DNA of 64,000 nt from Haematococcus lacustris (lineage: Eukaryota > Chlorophyta > Chlorophyceae > Chlamydomonadales > Haematococcaceae): contig JASKMD010000012.1 of assembly GCA_030144725.1 (NCBI GenBank), positions 4,237,848-4,301,847 of the forward strand, written 5' to 3'. The translations under genes were made by a program, and so were the position numbers. Shown piece by piece: positions 1 to 11,289 of the stretch. Each line of letters starts with the position of its first letter. The first letter of the stretch is position 1. The notes under the pieces are model-generated. The model was not told where the DNA came from. It ran no database searches and was given only the letters and a program-made list of their open reading frames with translations.

Positions 1-116
1 GTCGCCCCATCGCCGTGGCACCGTTTCGATAACCGTTACGGTGTCCGGGATGAGCCAGGGCCTTGACGATGCCGCGACGGAAGCGATTGTGCCCGCGATG
101 GTCATTCCCGGTCTGA

Positions 117-384
117 GCGAAAGCCAAGCAGGCGCGAGGCAGCGTTTCGGGCCCCGCGTCAGGTGCCGCTTGCCTTGATGTTTACGACGATCCGGATGCA
201 AGCTGGGGCTGGCTAGCAATAACTGAGAAAGCTGAGAAAATACACAAGGTATACATAGAAGCCCTTACACTTTGTAACAAAGGCGGTGAAAAGCGCCTCC
301 TCCTCGCTGCGACTCAAGAAGTGAAGGCCATCCAATCAGTTAGTATTCGTTTATCAGAGGCTCACATGTCCTCCACCCTTTAAG
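117..384 (+). CDS. Unrecognised open frame, possible exon remnant
   Basis: An 89-codon open frame ending at a TAA at 382-384. Its second half reads like real protein (segments such as DDPDASWGWLAITEKAEKIH and EALTLCNKGGEKRLLLAATQ), with balanced acidic and basic residues unlike the repeat-derived frames elsewhere. It has no ATG at its left edge, so it would be an internal or 3' exon. I do not recognise a family. It could be chance. Confidence 0.2.
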
Positions 385-946
385 ATGAATCGAGTTGTGA
401 GAGCTAGATTCGAACCCATGGGAACAGCCAAACCTTCATACATCATTGTTACATCATTGATTTCCAGTGTCCCAGTCCCAGCTTCCGGGCATTGTTTTCC
501 CGCAAAAGTACAACGCGATCGGCCAGAACATCTCAGTCCGAGAGGCAGGCGACAAAAACACCGAGGTAACATCGTCATATGACCACTACATCCTTCACCT
601 CGTGCTCATGTCCGTCAGTGGGCAGGTCACTCACCAGTGAAAGCACCAATCAGCAAATGACCCATTCTTGGCCTAGGTGATGATGCCTAGGTGATGATGC
701 AAGTTGTGGCTACCAAGATGAGGGTATCCACTGTTCCAGGGGAGTGTGGCAGGCAAGGCAGGTAGCTGAGACAGTGCATTCACACACAAGACTGCATGTC
801 CAATCAAGCAATTGTTATAGCTGTTTAGCAAAAACTGACATGCCACAAGGCATGCACAAACACAGGATACATTCAGAGGGTGGCATGACCACTGTGCATC
901 CCTACGACACAGTGCTAGTGGGAATATGGACAGTCATGGTAACTCC
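385..946. other. Gene-free stretch left of psaF copy 1
   Basis: Nothing convincing is visible. It contains a short tandem duplication of CCTAGGTGATGATG near 671-700. Homology to the other two psaF copies begins only at about 947, so this is not conserved psaF 3' flank. Confidence 0.4.
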
Positions 947-961
947 TGCTGGAGCAGCTGC

Positions 962-2196
962 TTAGCGAGGGGACACCGTGATGTTCTCTGCCCTCTCTGT
1001 TAGGGTGCCCTCGCGCAGCTCCTGCACACATCACACAATACATATGCATCATGGGCTGCCAGCACAGCCTGCCCTGCATGGTTGACAAGCTACTGCGATG
1101 TGCACCTGCATCAAACATTGACCTTTCCTGCTTCTGTTCTGCCCTAGGCTACCTGGACACCCGAGCAGTGGGTGTCCAAAGCTGGCTGGCGGGCTGGCGG
1201 GGTGGGTCATTGCATGGCTGCTCCCCTGCACACCCACAGACCTGGATGGTCTTCAGGGGCCATGCCCAGCCATTCAGCGCTAGCTGGATGGCCATAGGAA
1301 CATCAATGATAATCTCCTTCTCAGTGGGCTTTGCCCCCTGCTTCACCAGCTGGATGTACTGCCGCCCAACATGGCCAATGTAGCCAGCAATGTACAGGAA
1401 GCCAAAAGTGGGGATCTGTGCAACCAAACAACAAGCAAAGGTAGCTTGTCGTTAGTGCAGCACAGGCCTGTGCCATGTGAGCCCTCCTGCCTGGAGCAAG
1501 TCCCTGATGCATGTCGTCGTGCTCCCCCATCAGGGCACTCACAAAGACCTCGCCGGCATGGTTGAAGCGCAGGGCCAGGCCAGGGTCGGAGATCAAGTGA
1601 GGCAGGCCGTCGTTGCCGCACAGCAGGCCAGCCTTTCCGTAGTTGGCGAACCGGTTCTTTGTTCGCTGCATAGTGGCCTCCAGGGCCAGGGCGGGGGCTG
1701 AGCCAGGCTCATACTGCGAAAGCAGGTACAGCCAGCCTGATGCCCATCCTCCGACCCACGCACATCTTTTGCTGCTCAATCGAAACCACTGTATGAATCC
1801 CCAAGGCGCGATGCAGCGCACAGCTCACCTGCTTCAAGCGCTTGTTCAGGTTCTTCAGCTCCTTCTTCTCCAGCTTGGCGAAGGCCTTGCTCTCGGAGCA
1901 GGGGGTCAAACCAGCGACGTCCGCAGATGCGGGCAGCACATTGCTGAAGCCAACAACGGCGGCCAGAGCTGCAGCTGCAACTGCGGTGCTGACGCTCTCC
2001 TTCTGCGCGCTGCACACCACAGTCCAGCGGACCGCAGAGGCACGCACGGGCTTGGCAGCCACGGACTGCAGCCGGCCAAGTCAAAGGCAGATGTTTTTAA
2101 GCTGCTTTGGCAAGCTGGGTCGAAAACACAGCTGGCTCCATTGTGCAAGGTCGCAATCCGCACCTGAGCAGCAGCAGATCGCATCATGGTGGCCAT
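962..2196 (-). CDS. psaF: Photosystem I subunit III (PsaF), copy 1
   Basis: Nuclear gene for the PSI subunit that docks plastocyanin/cytochrome c6 on the lumenal side and spans the thylakoid membrane. Five exons read on the minus strand: 2164-2196, 1829-2065, 1543-1713, 1242-1415 and 962-1021 (TAA at 962-964). All junctions are phase 0 with GT-AG introns, giving 224 residues, close to the Chlamydomonas precursor. The N terminus ([11 protein letters not shown]) is a chloroplast transit peptide. It is followed by an Ala-rich thylakoid-transfer segment ending LPASA before mature [12 protein letters not shown]. The Lys-rich helix [16 protein letters not shown] is the electron-donor docking region, and [11 protein letters not shown] is membrane-spanning. 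Relative to copies 2 and 3 it differs by one residue in the transit peptide (Trp for Arg, in SAVRW) plus scattered intron changes, with no indels across exons. Homology stops about 85 bp upstream of the ATG and about 15 bp past the stop. Confidence 0.93.
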
Positions 2197-2431
2197 CGTT
2201 GCAGTTGCTGGTGTACGGGTTGCCCGACTGACCTGGGTTTCCCTAACGAAAGCTGGGCGCAGATCCTGAAGTGTGACATGCCAACGTGGGCTCCAACACA
2301 GCAGGTGGTGCGCCTGCAGTCACTAGCCAGGGCTGCTGCCTTTAGCCTGCGCAGCCTGCCCCTGTACGGCAGTTTCAGCTCGTTTCAGCCTTTGCATGTG
2401 CATTAGATCATGTGATGCAGTCTAGTCTACA

Positions 2432-2603
2432 GTGGACCCTCGCTTCAAGATGTTGGACTTCCAGTTCAGCCCTGCCCAGTTCAGCCAAGCTGAGCAGGTC
2501 CTGTCCCGGCTGGTCACTGTTGATGGCAGCCAAGCAGATCAGCCACTGGCTATGGCGCTGGAGCAGCTGCGGCGAGGCTGGGGTGCAAGATGCAAAACTT
2601 AGA
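2432..2603 (+). pseudogene. hAT transposase C-terminal remnant
   Basis: After a plausible acceptor (CTACAG) the frame reads DPRFKMLDFQFSPAQFSQAE and ends at a TAG at about 2601. LDPRFK-type motifs mark the C-terminal half of hAT transposases. Only about 56 codons remain, with no dimerisation domain after them. It lies just outside the left end (2743) of the TIR transposon that starts next. Call rests on the single motif. Confidence 0.45.
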
Positions 2604-3307
2604 CTGGGTAGCTTTGCATGGAAACTTACACACATGGCCATGGTTTGCTGTTGTCACCAACCTCAGGTGGAGACGGTACCGGTTGTAAGACTGCCATAGA
2701 GCTCGTGGGCTGCAATACTTCCTCAGCTCTGGCTTGTCTACAGGTCACCCCCGCCATTGGCCCCGCAATTCACTTTTTGACACCGTCTTTGATCCGTTCC
2801 ATGTAATTCTTTCACCTGTTTTTATGCGTGTCGCAACAGGAGAGGTGGATTGGTGGCCGGAGGCATTTTCGTGCCGAGCAGCCTTTGCTGCCGTTGGACT
2901 GGGCAACTCGCGAATACATCTCAGGTAAGCACGGGGTGCTGTTTCTTAGTGCGTTTTGCATACAATGTCAACACATGCAACCAAATCTGCTGACCTCCAC
3001 AAGTGCTTGGCTGTTGTGAGGATCAGCATCAAACCCACACCAGCCCAAGGCTCTTCCAAGCAGGAGTGCAGCAACGGAATCAGCTCTTAAAAACAGTGAG
3101 CAAGAGGTGAGTAACGTTGTAATTTACCTCACCTTGTCTAGGTCAGTTTGATGTTCACGCGCACACTTGCGCAATGCATGACAGGCATGAACTGGTGAGG
3201 GTAGCACACAACAGTCACCTGCCCGACTTTCATCTCTTATTATTTCTTATGAACGACGCTATGCCTCAATATGTTGAGCAAACATGTTCATGTGTTTCTA
3301 TGCGCAG

Positions 3308-6227
3308 GATGCCGTCGACATACTACCACCCTTATCTCAACAGTCCAACAGTCAGGGATGAGCCCGATGCTAGACTGTGTGCTGTTTGTGGACTCACGTG
3401 TGCAGCCAAGAGTAGGAATGGGTTTGTGATGGTTGACAGAGTGGGGGAGGATGCGTGCCACGGCCGCTACCTGATTGTCTCTGGCCACGCTAGCGTGCAA
3501 AAGGGTTGCGTGGTAGATGCATGCCAACGTGCAGGGCTTGCCCCCATGGCCCATAGAGATTGCGTCAGAATGCACCAGAGGCAACGCCCCCCTCCTCCCT
3601 CCCCACCCCAGCAGCCACCTCCTCCTCCCCCCTCCTCCCTCCCCACCTCCCTCCCTCCCCACCCCACCTCACCCCCCCTCCTCCCTCCCCCCCTCCTCCC
3701 ACCCTCAACATCCTCCTCCTCCCTCCCCACCTCGGCAGCCACACCTCCTCCCCCCTCACTACAGCCAGCCACCCTCCCACCCTCACTACATGTCAAGACC
3801 CTGGAGCAGCAGCCCCCTCCCCCCTCCCTGCCCCCTAAGCTGGATGACCTGCACCACGATCAGGTGTCTCCTTGCCCCTCCCCCCCGCCCTCCCCCCCGC
3901 TGCAGCCACCCTTGCCACCCTCCCCTCCCCGACCCTCTCCTCCAACCCCTCCCCAGCAGCCACAGCAGCCCCCTCCCACCTTCACTGCCCACAAGTAAGT
4001 AGTAAGGGCTGTGGTTGAAGCTATGTGTCAGGTGCCAATGAAGTGGCCTACAACGTCTGTAATGTGTCTATTGTTTTGCAGGTGTTGGCAATGTGGTGCC
4101 CTTCAGCAACCTGGAGGCTACACTCAGGTCGCCCCACACCTGCCCTCTCCCTTATCGTCGGCGCGGCGGGAACACCTAGATACCGTGAAATCTCACTTGT
4201 GGGTGGGATACCAACAACACAACGTATCAATACACCCGTTGCCAGCCCTCCCCCAACCAACTATGCTAGCTATGCTCCATGCCATCCTTGCATCCTAGCA
4301 TCCTTGCATGTTGCACGTGTGCATGTGCATTGCGCAGGTGTTCTTCCGTCGACCACCACCAGCCAGAGCAGCCAATCAGCCTGCCAGGAGCACCCCAGCC
4401 ACAGTTTGACAATGAGGCGGAGCTTGCAAGGGTAGCACAGTTCCAAGAGCACTTCCGTGAGCTGGATCAGGCATTGACTGCCTTGCAGCCACTTCCAGGC
4501 CCACCTGCACAACCTACCGGAACCCCTCTGAGGCTGTTCAACCGGTTTGCTGTGCTTGAGTCTGGTGTGCCACAGGAGCAGGAGGCACTTGAAGTGCAAG
4601 TGCTGCCTTCGGCACGCAGCCAAAAGCGTTTGCTAAAGCCTCCGGTATGGACAGAGCGGCTGTTGCACAAGCAGCTAGCGAGAACGCTACAGCACTCACA
4701 ACAGACCCCACCGGTCGCCTGTTGTACTTCACTGAGCGCTTGGACCAACGCGGCAACCCAGGGATCAGCCAGGCGCAGTTTGATGGGGTACGCCAGGCTT
4801 GGCATGACTACACTAAGCCATCTCCTTCCGTGAAGGACCTGTGCCAGTTCTCTGAGCGCATGGTGGCCGGGTGCGTTGCTCAGCTTGGCATGCATGGGGT
4901 AGGCAGATAGGGTAGTGGGGTAGCAATGGGCATGCATGCATGGGGTAGGCAGATTGGTAGTGGGGTAGGCATGGGGTAGGCAGAGGGGTAGTGGGGTAGG
5001 CATGGGGTAGGCAGAGGGGTAGTGGGGTAGGCATGGGGCATGGGGACAGTTGCTCAGCATGTGACGACTTGTCATGCATATCATGCTTGCACAGAAGCCA
5101 GAAGAGGACTCTTGTCACGGAGACAAAGCGATACTATGACAGCTCAGAGGAGGAGATATGGCGGCAGTATTTCGAGAACTTTACTCCTTGTCGTGAAGCA
5201 CGGGGGCCAGTGGCGCTGAGTCTGTTTGGGGAACTGAAGCCTCGATGGGTCAAGAAGCTCACTGAGGCTCAGAGGCAAGTGTGCGTGTGCCGGACTTGCT
5301 GCAACATCAATTTCCTCCTCAAAGCCCTGGCCAAACACAAGAGCCTCTTGCAACTGCCTAGCCTTGTGGACCCCCCAGAGCCCCACCCCCAGCCCCCCCC
5401 CCACCCCCACCCCCAGCCCCAGCACCAGCCATTGATTGATGACGGTGATGAGGACATTCACTCACCATTCTCAGATCCTAATCACGAGTTTGAGCACGGG
5501 GCAGCTGCATTCAGCCACCAGACCACCACCTCCCAGATCCCCACTCTCAGTGCCAGTGTTGTACATGCCATGTGCATGTGCCCATGTGACGCTGGTGTGC
5601 ATCACATAGAGTGCATGCGTCGGTCTTGCTCAATGTGCAAAAGCAAGCAGTTGCATCTAAAGCCGGGTGTGGATGGGTCCACCATGTTGCTAGTGAAACA
5701 ATATGCCCCCAAACAGCAAGAGAAGGGTCCACAAAAGGTGGAGTTAGTGTACCTTGAGCACAGTGTGCATGAGGCATTGGCTTTGCTGAATCAGCAGTTG
5801 CCAGAGTACATATGGCACCATCATATAGCACACCACCAGCTTGCCACATTTAGGGCGCACCAGACAGCTGTACACAGCAGTCACCCTGGCAGGGTTGTCA
5901 TATCCTGTGACTGGTCAGAACGCTTCACTGTGCAGCGGCCACAAGAGATTCAGTCAGAGCACTGGTGCCCACACACTGTGGGCATCCTTGTAGCATGTGT
6001 GTATTTCAAAACTGTCAGTGGTGCCTACAGGGAGGAGACGGTCTATGTCTTGACAGATGGCAATGATCAGAGCGCACCAGCCACACAGGCCGCATTGTAT
6101 CAGGTGATTGCCCACTTAAAGCACAATGGTGGCATGGACTTGAAGGAGTTGTTCATGTGGTCTGATGGTTGTGCTGGGCAATTCAAAGGTACCCCAGCAT
6201 TGCAACAGCACCGTCGCATGGCACTGA
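3308..6227 (+). CDS. DDE-like transposase of the outer transposon, 5' half (interrupted)
   Basis: Plausible exons are 3308-3994, 4082-4127, 4338-4870 and 5095-6227; an earlier one may lie at 2841-2924 (donor CAG/GTAAGC). The first holds a Cys/His cluster (LCAVCGLTC, later CHGRYLIVSGH, HRDC) that looks zinc-binding, then a long Pro-rich low-complexity stretch. The last exon joins in phase through GG/GTGCGT and ACAG/A. It carries a second Cys cluster (VCVCRTCCN, then CMCPCDAGVHH, ECMRRSCSMC) and the catalytic-looking motifs ISCDWSERFTV, EIQSEHW, LTDGNDQS and MWSDGCAGQFKG. The pattern resembles a widespread uncharacterised transposase-like family (D-x-S-E, QS-x-HW, SDG-x-x-QFK, then a GG motif). 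The frame is broken after ...RRMAL by insertion of the giant element; the remainder resumes at 29934. A one-base frame change seems present near 4600-4640. The intron 4871-5094 contains a GGGGTAGGCAT-type minisatellite. Confidence 0.7.
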
Positions 6228-6250
6228 CACTCGTGCAAATTAAGGCCTGG
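6228..6250 (+). repeat. Left terminal inverted repeat of the giant element
   Basis: Starts CACTCG directly after the GA target-site copy. The following 320 bp (to about 6545) recur with few changes at 20049-20374, at the left end of the small derivative. A fragment of it is seen inverted at 24256-24295. Confidence 0.85.
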
Positions 6251-6540
6251 CTGGCTTGAAAAACCTGAGAGTTGAGGTCTGAAACTTGGTATGTGGGCTG
6301 CTGTGACCTAGAGGATGACAAGACTGTCTTGGGCCAAAGTGTAATTCTCACTCGGTGTCGAGTTGCTGGGCCAGGTGTGGGGCTGTGACCCTGATTTTGG
6401 CTAAGGGAGTTGGCACCGTGTGACCAAAGTGAACTTTCATGAAATGTGAGTTTGAGAGGTTGTAGAGGGTGGTTACAGCTGCCCATCCTAGCAGGTGGCA
6501 TGCAAAAAGTCCAAGCCAGTGATGAGCTATGGCCCGTTTC

Positions 6541-7440
6541 CTAGGACCCTGCGCAGGGTCCTAGCGTCACCATGGTTGTAGGACCCTGCGCAGGGTCCTG
6601 GCGACCCTGCGCAGGGTCCTACTGACCCTATGAGTCAAGAGTTTTCCAGGTTTTGTTCTGACCCTGTGTGCCAGGACCTTGTCAGGCTTCCCGCAGACCC
6701 TTTGCTAGGTCCTGTCGTTTCTGTTTGGTATCCTCCCGACTCTGTGTGCCAGGACCCTGCGCAGGGTCCTTCGACCATGGTGACGCTAGGACCCTGCGCA
6801 GGGTCCTACAGACCCTGCGCAGGGTCCTAGAAACCCTGTGCAGGGTCCTGCTGACCCTGTGTGCCAGGACCCTGCGCAGGGTCCTACGACCATGGTGACG
6901 CTAGGACCCTGCGCAGGGTCCTACAGACCCTGCGCAGGGTCCTAGAAACCCTGTGCAGGGTCCTGCTGACCCTGTGTGCCAGGACCCTGCGCAGGGTCCT
7001 TCGACCATGGTGACGCTAGGACCCTGCGCAGGGTCCTACAGACCCTGCGCAGGGTCCTGGAAACCCTGTGCAGGGTCCTGCTGACCCTGTGTGCCAGGAC
7101 CCTGCGCAGGGTCCTATGACCATGGTTAGAATTAAAATTAAATATTGGAACAACTATTTTGTAGTTTATTTTTAATATTACTGTATTTAATATTTAAAAG
7201 GCGCTAGGACCCTGCGCAGGGTCCTGGTGACCCTGCGCAGGGTCCTGCTGACCCTGTGTGCCAGGACCCTGCGCAGGGTCCTACGACCAGGGTGTCGCTA
7301 GGACCCTGCGCAGGGTTCTAGCGACCCTGTGCAGGGTCCTGAAAACCTTGCGCAGGGTCCTGGGGACCGTGTGATGTAGCATCTTACCCCGTGTGCCAGG
7401 ACCCAGTGTAGGGTCCTGGCGACTCTGTGACGCATTGTAC
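6541..7440 (+). repeat. Subterminal array of a 20-bp perfect palindrome (left)
   Basis: Repeated copies of AGGACCCTGCGCAGGGTCCT, a perfect palindrome, with variants such as CCCTGTGCAGGG. A 115-bp higher-order unit is clear from CCATGG landmarks at 6775, 6890, 7005 and 7120. An AT-rich island (about 7125-7195) interrupts the array. Long frames here (GPCAGS and LRRVL repeats) are translations of the repeat, not genes. By analogy with En/Spm, such arrays could be transposase-binding subterminal repeats. Confidence 0.9.
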
Positions 7441-7553
7441 ATACTGTGTGTCCGGGCATGTTAGGCATTATAACTTGAGCCATGAAGTCCTCATCAGTGT
7501 CTTTGCAACATACATGCATGCGCGTTGCAACCTCAACCATGCTGACTGTTTGT

Positions 7554-10500
7554 TCAGATCCCATCAGAAGGCTCATATGGCTCCGTGTCAGGCACCATCC
7601 TGCCAGCCTGCCCCCTCCTGTTCCATTCCCCTGTCTGGGCTGTGATGGTCCCTCCCTGTGTTGGCTGGAAGAGACCTTCGAACACGGGGCCAAGCTGGGA
7701 CATATTGACTGTAGTGTTGTCAGCCGGCTGGCCTGTCTTGCCAAAGCCATACAGCCTGGCGCCGCATGAGTCTGGCCTGCCCGCTGTCCCTGCATGTACG
7801 GTGTTGCCTCGGAACAGCACCAGCTGGCCAGCCTTCACCTGAACAAGGGTGCCCTGCCGCAGCAGTGCGTGGGTGGCGATGGCTGTCAGGCTAGGCAAGT
7901 CCGGGTTGCCGTTCTTGTAGTATGGCGCTGCCTGCTCCATGAGCAAGTGGCTGTACATGTAGGCAACCAAGTCGAAGTCCTGGCATGCCAACAGGAAGAC
8001 AAAGCCGTCGTCCAGGCCCGATGCCATTGGTTTGAAGTCAGTGTGGGGTGCCTGGGGAGGGGCTGCATGCTGCGCTGGCTCAATGAGCATTTCTTGCTCA
8101 TCTCCCTCTCCAACCATCTTTCTCTTGTTGACTGGTTCGTTGATGATGGTTGCCAAGGCATTGATAGGCCTGTCTAGGAGCTTCACCAAGACTGGTAGCA
8201 AGCGCGTGAAGAACTTTGTCAGGACTGCTTTGTGCTTTTGTACCTGCATGTAACACACATGTGAATGTGCTTATTACAAGATGTATGCTTGTTTCAATTG
8301 TTGCTGTGTGCTAACTACAGAAATCTGGTCACGCTCACCTCGGCTTTCTGCTCATCCGTCAGTTGGTCGTTGATAGCTTTGGTGTCAGCGTTGTTGAGGG
8401 TTTTGAAGGTCAGGTCCAGCTTGCCTGAGGGTGACTTGGCCAACAGCACCTGCAGCTGACCAGTGCCATACTGCGTGATGTACTCCGTGCGTTGCTGCGG
8501 GGTTTGCTGAGGCCGCACTGAGCTGAAAATCAAGCTGCAGTACACCCGGGTTATGTAGATGATGGCCACCACCACCTCCAACCCAGGAAGGACGTTCTGT
8601 GGCAGCTGGTACACTGTCAGCCCTGCGGCCAGCGCTTCGTTCCTGCATGGAGCCTCCTGGCCTTGCTTGAAGACCTTGCCAGAGTATGCCTTGTACGTTG
8701 GCTGCTGGAACACTTTGCCCTGCACGTGCATAAGGTTTGATTTCATTGTGTGCTATGCTGCTGCTGCTGCACATTTGTTGCCATGAACGCACCCGCATGT
8801 TCATGGGGAAGTTCCAAGCTTGTACTGGCTGGAGGAAGACTTCTGTGCCATCCTGCATGTACGCAACGTAGGTCTATGTGATTGTTTGGTGGATTATTAG
8901 ATCTTGTCGACCGTGAATGCCGATGAATATTGCAGGTGCATAAGACCCTGTGCAGGGTTCTGGTACACAGTAAAGCACCTAAGTTGGGACACCCCGTTTC
9001 TCGTGTTCTCTTGATTCTTTACCGAAAGCCCCCGTTTCTTTTCCGCGCATCGCGTTCTTAGGTGGTTACTAGGGTGGTTGTCGGCCCGCGTCATGTTTGT
9101 GCGTTGTGGGAGCAGAGATCTCAACACTGCCGGGGCCGCCGGTTTGAACCCCATCGGGAGTTAAGGCCCGGCCGCGACTACCAGGAGCGTTTCAGGAAGC
9201 TTCCTTAACGCTCCTAGATACCTTGGTGGGTAACAAAGATGGTGCAATCGGTGCGCTGTGTCAAATGTGCGACTGTCCGGCCGTAGCGCTTGCCATGTTG
9301 GGAGGTAATTTTCGCATGTAACAAAAAATGGCCTTTCTACTTGCAGAGCTCAGGCTCCGGCCCTTGCTCAGATGATCACCGCTTCTGCCACACGCGCTAG
9401 GTGGTCTAGCAAAGCTTCTAACGGGGCACGCCACAGGGCTAGCATGCTTGCAGCCGCCGCTCGGGCCCTCTCCAAGTTCAAAAGGGGGGCTACGCGCCCT
9501 TCTGTGCGTGCTGTGGCAAAACAGCATGGCGTCCCCCGCTCCAACCTCAACGACTTCATCAACATGGGGGGTGGGTTGCTACAAGGGGGAGACTGACAGC
9601 TTTGACTTAGGCAGAGGAGATGCAGCTGGTCAGCATTGTCAAGGGGGTATAAGCGTAGGGTAGGGGGGTGACCAGATTGGACCTCCTTGGAGTAGTGCAG
9701 TGGGCCTGCGAGGTCCGTGTGAGCAAGGGCCTGCCACACCTCTTCCGTGATGCAAGCCCGAGCAGCAATTGAAGCCATGGAATTAAACTGAATTTAAGAG
9801 TATGAATTAATTAAAAATACTACCATACTAAACGAAGTCATTGAAGCGGGCCTTTGCCAAGACAGGCTTATACACCCTTAACAAGGAGCAGCTGCTGGCA
9901 ACTGCTTAAGCCTCCATCCAAGCTGGCAAGAGCACGGCGACTCTGGCACAATGGAAGGCCTAAATGTGACCAACGATATGATGGATGCAACTTTCAGTTG
10001 CTCAATGGAGGAGCAACCTCCGTTGTATTTTCGGACAGTGGGCCACTTCTACAACAGGCAGGAGCTGGAAGAGCAGCTTTCCATGAGGGCAGCTCAGTAT
10101 GGCAGAGGGGCTTGCGTGGAGAGGGGGGTGCACATCGTGGTGCTTTAACTTTCGACTCACAACACAGCTTTTATGTGGATTTTTGGTGCCATCTGGTGCT
10201 AGGACCTATAGTGATACAGTGCCGAAAAGGGCAGGACCAAGTTTCTCCTGAAAAATGTTTATACTTGAGCGTCTCAACATAGGTGCACTTAGTTTGTAAA
10301 ACCGGTTTTGGGGGGGTATCCCACTGGCCAAGTCATAAGTCTCCAGTCCTTGAGAATTATACTAAGCTGGGGGCATCGGCAGCTAGAGGACTTCTAGATC
10401 TCTCCAACGATATGAGTTGCATTCGTTTTGTCCAAGCAAGTGATGAGTTGTGCCACCCCCCGTTTCAAAATGTCCCAACTTAGGTGCTTATCTGTGTAAC

Positions 10501-11020
10501 CCTGTGTAGGGTCCTAGCGACCCTGTGCTGGGTTCTGGTGACCCTGTGCTGGGTCCTGGTGACCATGTGCTGGGTCCTGGTGACCCTGCGCAGGGTCCTG
10601 GTGACCCTGCGCAGGGTCCTGGTGACCCTGCGCAGGGTTCTTGGTGACCCTATGCAGGGTCCTGGTGACCCTGCGCAGGGTCCTGGTGTCCCTGCGCAGG
10701 GTCTTGGTGACCCTGTGCAGGGTCCTGGTGACCCTGTGCAGGGTCCTGGTGACCTTGCGCAGGGTCCTGGTGCCTTGTTGCTGTGTCCTAATATCCCCAA
10801 TCACTACCGCGTATATGACACCACCAACATTCACCTGTGGTTTGGATGTGCCTGCTGTACCTGTCGCCATCATGCTGATCATTGCCTGCGATCCAAGTAG
10901 TAGAAGCAATCACTTTATCCATTGCTATTGTTCAATTTATGCTTTGATTCTTACCTTGAGGTTTTGGAGCTCTTGTTCCAGCTCATGGATCTTCTCCTTT
11001 GTCTCTTCTTGCGGTTGTGC
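7554..11020 (-). CDS. 2OG-Fe(II) dioxygenase-like protein (5' end not found)
   Basis: Five consecutive phase-0 exons on the minus strand: 10955-11020, 10835-10885, 8793-8852, 8339-8719 and 7554-8243 (stop at 7554). Every intron is GT-AG. Visible product is 415 residues. Exon 1 is a short coiled-coil stretch (EKIHELEQELQNL). The last exon carries the iron-binding pattern of the 2-oxoglutarate oxygenase fold: PHTDF (HxD), then GQLVLFRGNTVHAG with the distal His, then an Arg in ARLYGFG. Substrate is unknown. The third intron from the right (8853-10834) holds a pogo-like transposon and a palindrome array. Upstream exons would lie beyond 11,030, where the repeat array at 11.3 kb begins, so the gene may be 5'-truncated. 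It is cargo of the giant element; fungal and algal KDZ-type transposons are known to carry dioxygenases of this fold. Confidence 0.6.
8966..10496 (+). mobile_element. pogo/Fot1-like element, defective
   Basis: Inverted repeats CACAGTAAAGCACCTAAGTT (8966) and, reversed, CACAGATAAGCACCTAAGTT (10496) match over about 26 bases with two changes. They are flanked by TA on both sides (8964-8965, 10497-10498). TA duplication and this kind of terminus fit the Tc1/mariner-pogo group. The only recognisable coding piece is a psq-type helix-turn-helix at 9372-9596; no DDE domain is visible in the remaining kilobase. It sits within a palindrome array in an intron of the dioxygenase gene. Confidence 0.75.
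9372..9596 (+). CDS. HTH (psq/CENP-B-type) remnant of the pogo-like element
   Basis: 74 codons from ATG. The segment SVRAVAKQHGVPRSNLNDFI matches the pipsqueak helix-turn-helix pattern used by pogo/Fot1 transposases to bind their ends. The frame stops soon after, so this is a DNA-binding fragment without a catalytic core. Either the rest was deleted or the element is non-autonomous. Confidence 0.55.
   Translation: MITASATRARWSSKASNGARHRASMLAAAARALSKFKRGATRPSVRAVAKQHGVPRSNLNDFINMGGGLLQGGD
10499..10775 (+). repeat. 21-bp direct array of the CCCTGCGCAGGG motif
   Basis: About 13 tandem units of GGTGACCCTGCGCAGGGTCCT-like sequence with unit length 21, including CCTGTGCTGGG variants at the left. 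It lies in the dioxygenase intron directly right of the pogo-like element, which appears to have inserted at the edge of this array. Confidence 0.85.
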
Positions 11021-11289
11021 CTGCAATACACCCGCATCATATGAATACGTGAAACGTATGTACACTCATTAATTGTCTGCATTTGCCATTACTGTTCTTC
11101 TCACATCACTCACGATAAATAAGGCCGACGCGGGGGCCTTTTTTGCATCGGATGGACTTTCTGCTCCGATAGAACGATAGAGCGTTGAGTTTAAGGGGGA
11201 CCTCGCTCTTGAATGAAGTCCTAACTCGCAGCGGTTGCGAAGATACATCGATCCGCGCGCGAGGTACCCCCCCCTTTTTGGGAATCTGC

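Noticed and set aside
390..425. tRNA-like B box (GGGTTCGAATC on the minus strand)
   Set aside because: The flanking bases do not form a T stem and no A box or acceptor stem is found at the right distance.
9125..9170. Second tRNA-like motif (GGTTTGAACCCC)
   Set aside because: No cloverleaf can be drawn around it and it lies inside the pogo-like element.
10484..11072. Leu/Arg-rich frames (TLRRVLV) resembling leucine-rich repeats
   Set aside because: Translation of the 21-bp palindrome array.
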